Assembly (NCBI GenBank): GCA_037974335.1
Contig: CM075760.1
Coordinates: forward strand, 34,357,609-34,421,608
Direction: 5' to 3'
DNA length: 64,000 nt
DNA from: Prionace glauca
Taxonomy: Eukaryota > Chordata > Chondrichthyes > Carcharhiniformes > Carcharhinidae
Below the pieces are notes generated by a model. It did not search any database and was not told the origin of the DNA. It saw only the letters and a list, made by a program, of their open reading frames with translations. Position numbers and translations under genes: made by a program. Numbering within the stretch: the first letter of the stretch is position 1; every line of letters starts with the position of its first letter. Below are positions 60,446-64,000 of this stretch, piece after piece.

Positions 60446-61439
60446 ATAAAATGAGATTTGGAATCCCCACGACCCTCCCCAAAAACAGAGGGAGCGGTAA
60501 AAAAGGGTACGAATGAAGAAGTCTGGCTTCTGATTCTCCGAGCCCATGTAGAATTAACAAAATGAGTGAATCAGTTTATAAAGCACAGAAGTTACCATCC
60601 CTAACTATAACTGATCAAATTACAATAATTAGGTTGAGGAATGTAACAAAAAACAGAATAGATGAAGTTTAAAATCAAGTTTGTTTTGTTGTTAGAAAAG
60701 TTTTTAAATTATGTAAAATGCCATAATTACGTGCAAGTTTTTTCTGCTCACTCCCCACCCTTTAGGCTCTGTAGAAAAGTTAACCCTTTCAGCAGTCAGT
60801 TGATTTGTTTTTAAATCAATCGGAAACTCGTGTCTATTTTAGTTTATAATTGTGGATTTATTTGAACTAGTTAAATCTGGAAATTTTAAGCGAATCCTGG
60901 AGGAATTTGGAATAACTTGAGAATTCTCTCATTGTCACCTCAACCCCAAATAAAGAACAAAAATTTTACAGGTGGTAATGGTAACTCAATAAACTGTTTG
61001 TCGATTGAATCAGGCTTGAGTGTTGAATGATTCTTCTGAATACATTGCCCCCAACACACTGGGTACATTACCACTGGAGAGCAGGTATTGCCAAAACCTT
61101 CAGAGAATACAGACTCACGAAAGCCAGTGTCCCAGTTTGAAGACTTATCTTTTATTTGACCAACAATCGAAGGGAAACATTATTGGACAGTTTAATACCT
61201 CTCTAGAAGAGAAGTATCCTGATCTCTGCAATAACTCTGACATAAAATGCTTAGGATAGATCAATTTGACAATCATGTCAAATTCTCCCACCTTTCATTA
61301 GGTGTGAACCAATCATTTTCCATACAAGGAAAATCATTAATACTTTAATCATTAATTGCATTTTTTAATCATTAATTGCATTTTACCCTCTGACATTCTA
61401 TGTCATTTAACTTAATGCTGGTAGTGTCTGAAATGCCTA

Positions 61440-62060
61440 ATGGTTTAAAATTTCTCAAACTTATCAGGAATTTTCTCCAACAGTTTGCCATTGCGGAGCT
61501 CGGAGTACAGCACTTGTTTCGGGAGTCTTGTGTGGGGCTTGAGGACAATGTGGCCCGCCCATCGCAGCTGGTCTAGTGTGACCAGTGCCTCCCTACTGGG
61601 GATATTGGCCCGGGGGAGGACACTCACATTGGTATGCCTAGCCTGCTAGGGGATTTGCAGGATTTTGTGGAGGCAACATTGGTGACATCTCTCCAGGGAT
61701 TTGAGGTATCTGCTGCTTCCTGTCCATGTTTCTGATGGATACGGGAGGACGGGGTCCACAGCTGCTCTGTAGACCATGAGCTTGGTGCTGGATTTGAGGT
61801 TTCGGGCTTCGAACACTCTGTTCCTCATGCGTCCGAAGCTTGCACTGGCGCATTGGAGTCACTGCTGGATTTCATCGTCGATGTCTGCCTATGCCGATAG
61901 GAGGCTCCCAAGGTGTGGGAAATGATCCACATTGTCCAGGAGCTCACCGTGGATTTTGATGGTCGGGAGGGGGAGCAGGAGTGGGCTGGGAGAGAGCCTT
62001 TGTTTCTCGGATGTTTAGTCTGAGGCCCATTCTCTCACAGGCTCACTGGAAGCATCAACG
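61440..62060 (-). mobile_element. LINE of another clade, C-terminal part
   Basis: The minus strand reads MRNRVFEARNLKSSTKLMVY, RAAVDPVLPYPSETWTGSSR then YLKSLERCHQCCLHKILQIP, and further on DQLRWAGHIVLKPHTRLPKQ then VLYSELRNGK. This is the well-known non-LTR C-terminal pattern (LYGSETWT...LRxIL...GHVxRM). It is not CR1. The clade cannot be fixed. Frame breaks are present. Confidence 0.75.
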
Positions 62061-62067
62061 ATAGTTT

Positions 62068-62147
62068 GTAGATCAGTTTAAACTTGTTTATTGCTGTCAC
62101 AAATAGGCTTACATTAATGCTACAATAAAGTAACTGTGAAAATCCCC
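62068..62147 (-). mobile_element. V-SINE subtype B tail fragment
   Basis: ACTTGTTTATTGCTGTCACA and AATAAAGTAACTGTGAAAAT, the reverse of the subtype-B tail. Confidence 0.65.
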
Positions 62148-62164
62148 GAGATCAACCATTGAGT

Positions 62165-62525
62165 GTGCTCACAGACACACTCAGATTGTGAACAAAGCCC
62201 AATCCCTCACTCAAACCAGTCTCCCACTGCCTTGGAAAAGCAGTCATCATTATTAAGTACCCCCACGCACCCCGGACATTCTCTCTTCCATCTTCGTCCA
62301 TTGAGAAAAAGATACAACAGTCTGAGGACATGTACCAACCGACTCAAAAACAGCTTCTCACATGCTGCCATCAGACTTTTGGGTGGACCTAACACATACA
62401 CCTCTGACTGTAACATTCTGCATTCTCTCCTTTCCTTCCCTTTGTACGGTCTGCTCTGTCTGTAGAGCGCAAGAAACAATACTTTTCACTGTAATCTAAT
62501 ACATGTGACAATAAATTAAATCAAA
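62165..62525 (+). mobile_element. LINE 3' end with AAATCAAA-type tail, copy 1
   Basis: CACCCCGGACATTCTCTCTT, AGCTTCTCACATGCTGCCAT, CAGACTTTTGGGTGGACCTA and GTGACAATAAATTAAATCAA. A second, shorter copy lies at 62920-63105. It is inserted in the fingers of fragment I or borders its breakpoint. Confidence 0.65.
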
Positions 62526-62532
62526 TAATTTA

Positions 62533-62742
62533 GCCAGTTAGCCAACCTGCAGACACCAGCGAGTTCATACTGGGGAGAGGCCATTCACCTGCTCTCAGTG
62601 TGGGAAGGGATTCACTCAGTTATTCGCCCTGCGGACACATCAGCGCGTTCACACTGTGGAAAGACCATTCACTTGTTCTCAGTGTGGGAAGGGATTCAGA
62701 GCTTCATCTGCCCTGCTGAGACACCAGCGATTTCACAAGTAA
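62533..62742 (+). pseudogene. Zinc-finger gene fragment I
   Basis: The last fingers of a gene of this family: after a two-base deletion (CAGACACCAGCG for CAGACACACCAGCG) the frame reads [39 protein letters not shown] and [20 protein letters not shown], then HK and a stop at 62740. Everything upstream is replaced by retroelement sequence. The 3' UTR (62743-62920) is that of B and H. Confidence 0.88.
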
Positions 62743-62919
62743 TATTCAGGGTTGGATTCAGATCTCAGTTACATCAGGACTGCATTTTGTCCATTCTCAC
62801 AGTTGGTCAATGGGGAGGGTCAGAGGGTTTCTTTCTGCTGGACTGGCCGGTCTCATGGCTTTGCTTCCAGTGGGCTGATGCTCTTTGATTCTTGTTGCGA
62901 ATACCTGGTTTCAAATTGG

Positions 62920-63105
62920 TCTGATGTGGTCAGACTTTTGAATGGACTTACCTTGCATTAAGTTGATCTTTCTCTACACCCTAGCTATGACAGTAACACT
63001 ACATTCTGTACTCTCTTGTTTCCTTCTCCATAAATGGTATACTTTGTATAGCACGCAAGAAACAATACTTTTCACTACGAATAATAAATCAAAATCAAAA
63101 AAATG
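62920..63105 (+). mobile_element. LINE 3' end with AAATCAAA-type tail, copy 2
   Basis: CAGACTTTTGAATGGACTTA, CCTAGCTATGACAGTAACAC and CAATACTTTTCACTACGAAT with AATAAATCAAAATCAAA at the end. It interrupts the B/H-type 3' UTR, which resumes at about 63110. Confidence 0.65.
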
Positions 63106-63274
63106 TCACAAGGATCAGAGTGACAGGGTGTTTGGAAGTTCAGTAATATTTAGTCAGCATTTCTGTTTGGAAATTCCTCAATGCCCATCCAATTTCCTTT
63201 GTAATTGTTTATTGTCTCCGCTTCCTCCACCCTCGTAGGCAGCGAGTTCCAGATCATGATCATTCGCTGCATCA

Positions 63275-63485
63275 AAATATTAGGTGGATTGGCCATGCTA
63301 AATTGCCCCTTGGTGTCTGAAGATGTGCAGGTTAGGTGGATAGACCGTGCTAAATTGCCCCTTAGAATCAGGGGGATTAGCGGGATAAATATGTGGGATC
63401 ACGGGGATAGGGTCTGGGTGGGATCATTGTCGATTCAGACTTGATGGGCTGAATGGCCTCCTCCTGTACAGTAGGGATTCTATGA
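63275..63485 (+). mobile_element. V-SINE 3' half with internal repeat
   Basis: The block GGTGGATTGGCCATGCTAAA / TTGCCCCTT occurs twice in tandem (63281 and 63336), followed by GGTCTGGGTGGGATCATTGT and CTGTACAGTAGGGATTCTAT. Confidence 0.78.
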
Positions 63486-63775
63486 CTCGGGGACATAGGT
63501 TGAAGGTGAGTGGGGAAATGTTTCGAGGAGATGTGCGAGGCAAGTTTTTTTTTACACAGAGGGTGATGAATGTCTGGAACACGCTGCCCGGGAGGGGGGG
63601 TGGGAGAAGGTACGATAGCGGTATTTAAGGGGCAACGAGACAAATCCATGAACAGAATGGGAACGGAAGGGTACGGACTCTGTAAGTACACACGGTTTTA
63701 GTTGAGGCAGGCATCATGATTGGTGCAGGGTCAGAGGGCCGGAGGACCTGTTCCTCTGCTGTACTTTATTCTGGC
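63485..63775 (+). mobile_element. CR1-like LINE 3' end, third subfamily
   Basis: GHRLKVSGEMFRGDVRGKFF, FTQRVMNVWNTLPG, then frame-broken sequence and a 3' UTR with CAGAGGGCCGGAGGACCTGT. It matches 49640-49925. Confidence 0.75.
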
Positions 63776-64000
63776 GGTGGTGAGGAAGGTGGGGGTGAGG
63801 AATCGGCGGGGGATGGGCGTGGAGGACATCCTGGATCTTGGCGGGCCGAAGGGCCTGTTCCCGTGTTGTAATTTTCTTTGTCCCTTGTGCCAGAAATCGC
63901 TGTATAATTCTAGGAATACGCACGGAATAGAGGGATAGGAACCAAGGGCAGGCCAAATGGACTGGTTTAATTTGACCTCATGTCCAGCACAATGTGACGG
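63776..64000 (+). mobile_element. LINE 3'-end scraps at the window edge
   Basis: GGCGGGCCGAAGGGCCTGTT with CGTGTTGTAATTTTCTTTGT (to about 63885), then GGAATAGAGGGATAGGAACC and GGCCAAATGGACTGG, another LINE tail cut by the window end. Confidence 0.55.

Noticed and set aside
1-64000. A bacterial or phage-type defence or toxin system
   Set aside because: Spliced genes, RSS, SINEs and LINEs show a vertebrate chromosome; no operon or prokaryotic signal is seen.

Overview
The window looks like germline DNA of a cartilaginous fish, most likely an elasmobranch (shark or ray). Three kinds of evidence support this: T-cell-receptor-type V segments with a spliced leader and a 23-bp-spacer recombination signal, which require a jawed vertebrate; many V-SINEs with a tRNA-like head and the conserved V-domain, of the HE1 type described from higher elasmobranchs; and dense CR1-clade LINE copies with octamer tails. 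No species can be named from sequence alone.

Layout. From 1 to about 11 kb lies an immune-receptor region: a V gene cut by the window edge (1-541, minus), a complete TCR alpha/delta-like V gene with a canonical 23-RSS (3581-4057, minus), a V pseudogene (6828-7120, plus), and an Ig-like leader exon whose following exon has been replaced by a 23-bp minisatellite (8186-8735, plus) with a diverged partial duplicate near 10.4 kb. From 11 to 14 kb there are only decayed repeats.

From 13.9 kb to the right end there is a cluster of C2H2 zinc-finger genes: A (13921-14763, minus), B (21942-22784, plus), C (28154-29200, plus), D (34286-35800, minus), E (38893-39567, plus), F (40231-41211, plus), G (46989-48083, minus), H (57993-58685, plus) and fragment I (62533-62742, plus). 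No KRAB, BTB or SCAN-like domain is visible. Each coding region lies in one exon that begins at a conserved acceptor and carries a long 5' leader holding fossil N-terminal fingers. Genes are arranged head to head around GC-rich bidirectional promoters (17.1-17.7, 26.2-26.9, 33.9-34.25, 37.2-38.0, 51.9-52.2 and 54.9-55.2 kb, plus one near 57.2 kb cut by a LINE). Several promoters share a module: CCAAT boxes flanking a GGAGGACC/GGTCCTCC inverted repeat. Other promoters carry NRF1-like and YY1-like sites. Several promoters have lost a partner gene, and genes C, E, F, G and H each carry a lesion, so the cluster seems to be in birth-and-death turnover. Gene D carries a seemingly exact 588-bp, seven-finger tandem duplication.

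The space between genes is mostly retroelements: several CR1-clade LINE subfamilies (one with near-identical, probably young copies at 1-2.6, 46.5, 53.2 and 56 kb), a second LINE type resembling Rex1-like elements, a third LINE type at 61.4-62.1 kb, V-SINEs with two kinds of tail, a second tRNA-type SINE, an odd composite SINE seen twice, and Penelope-like remnants whose end repeats contain a hammerhead-like core. One decayed tRNA-Val(CAC) copy lies at 49.04 kb.
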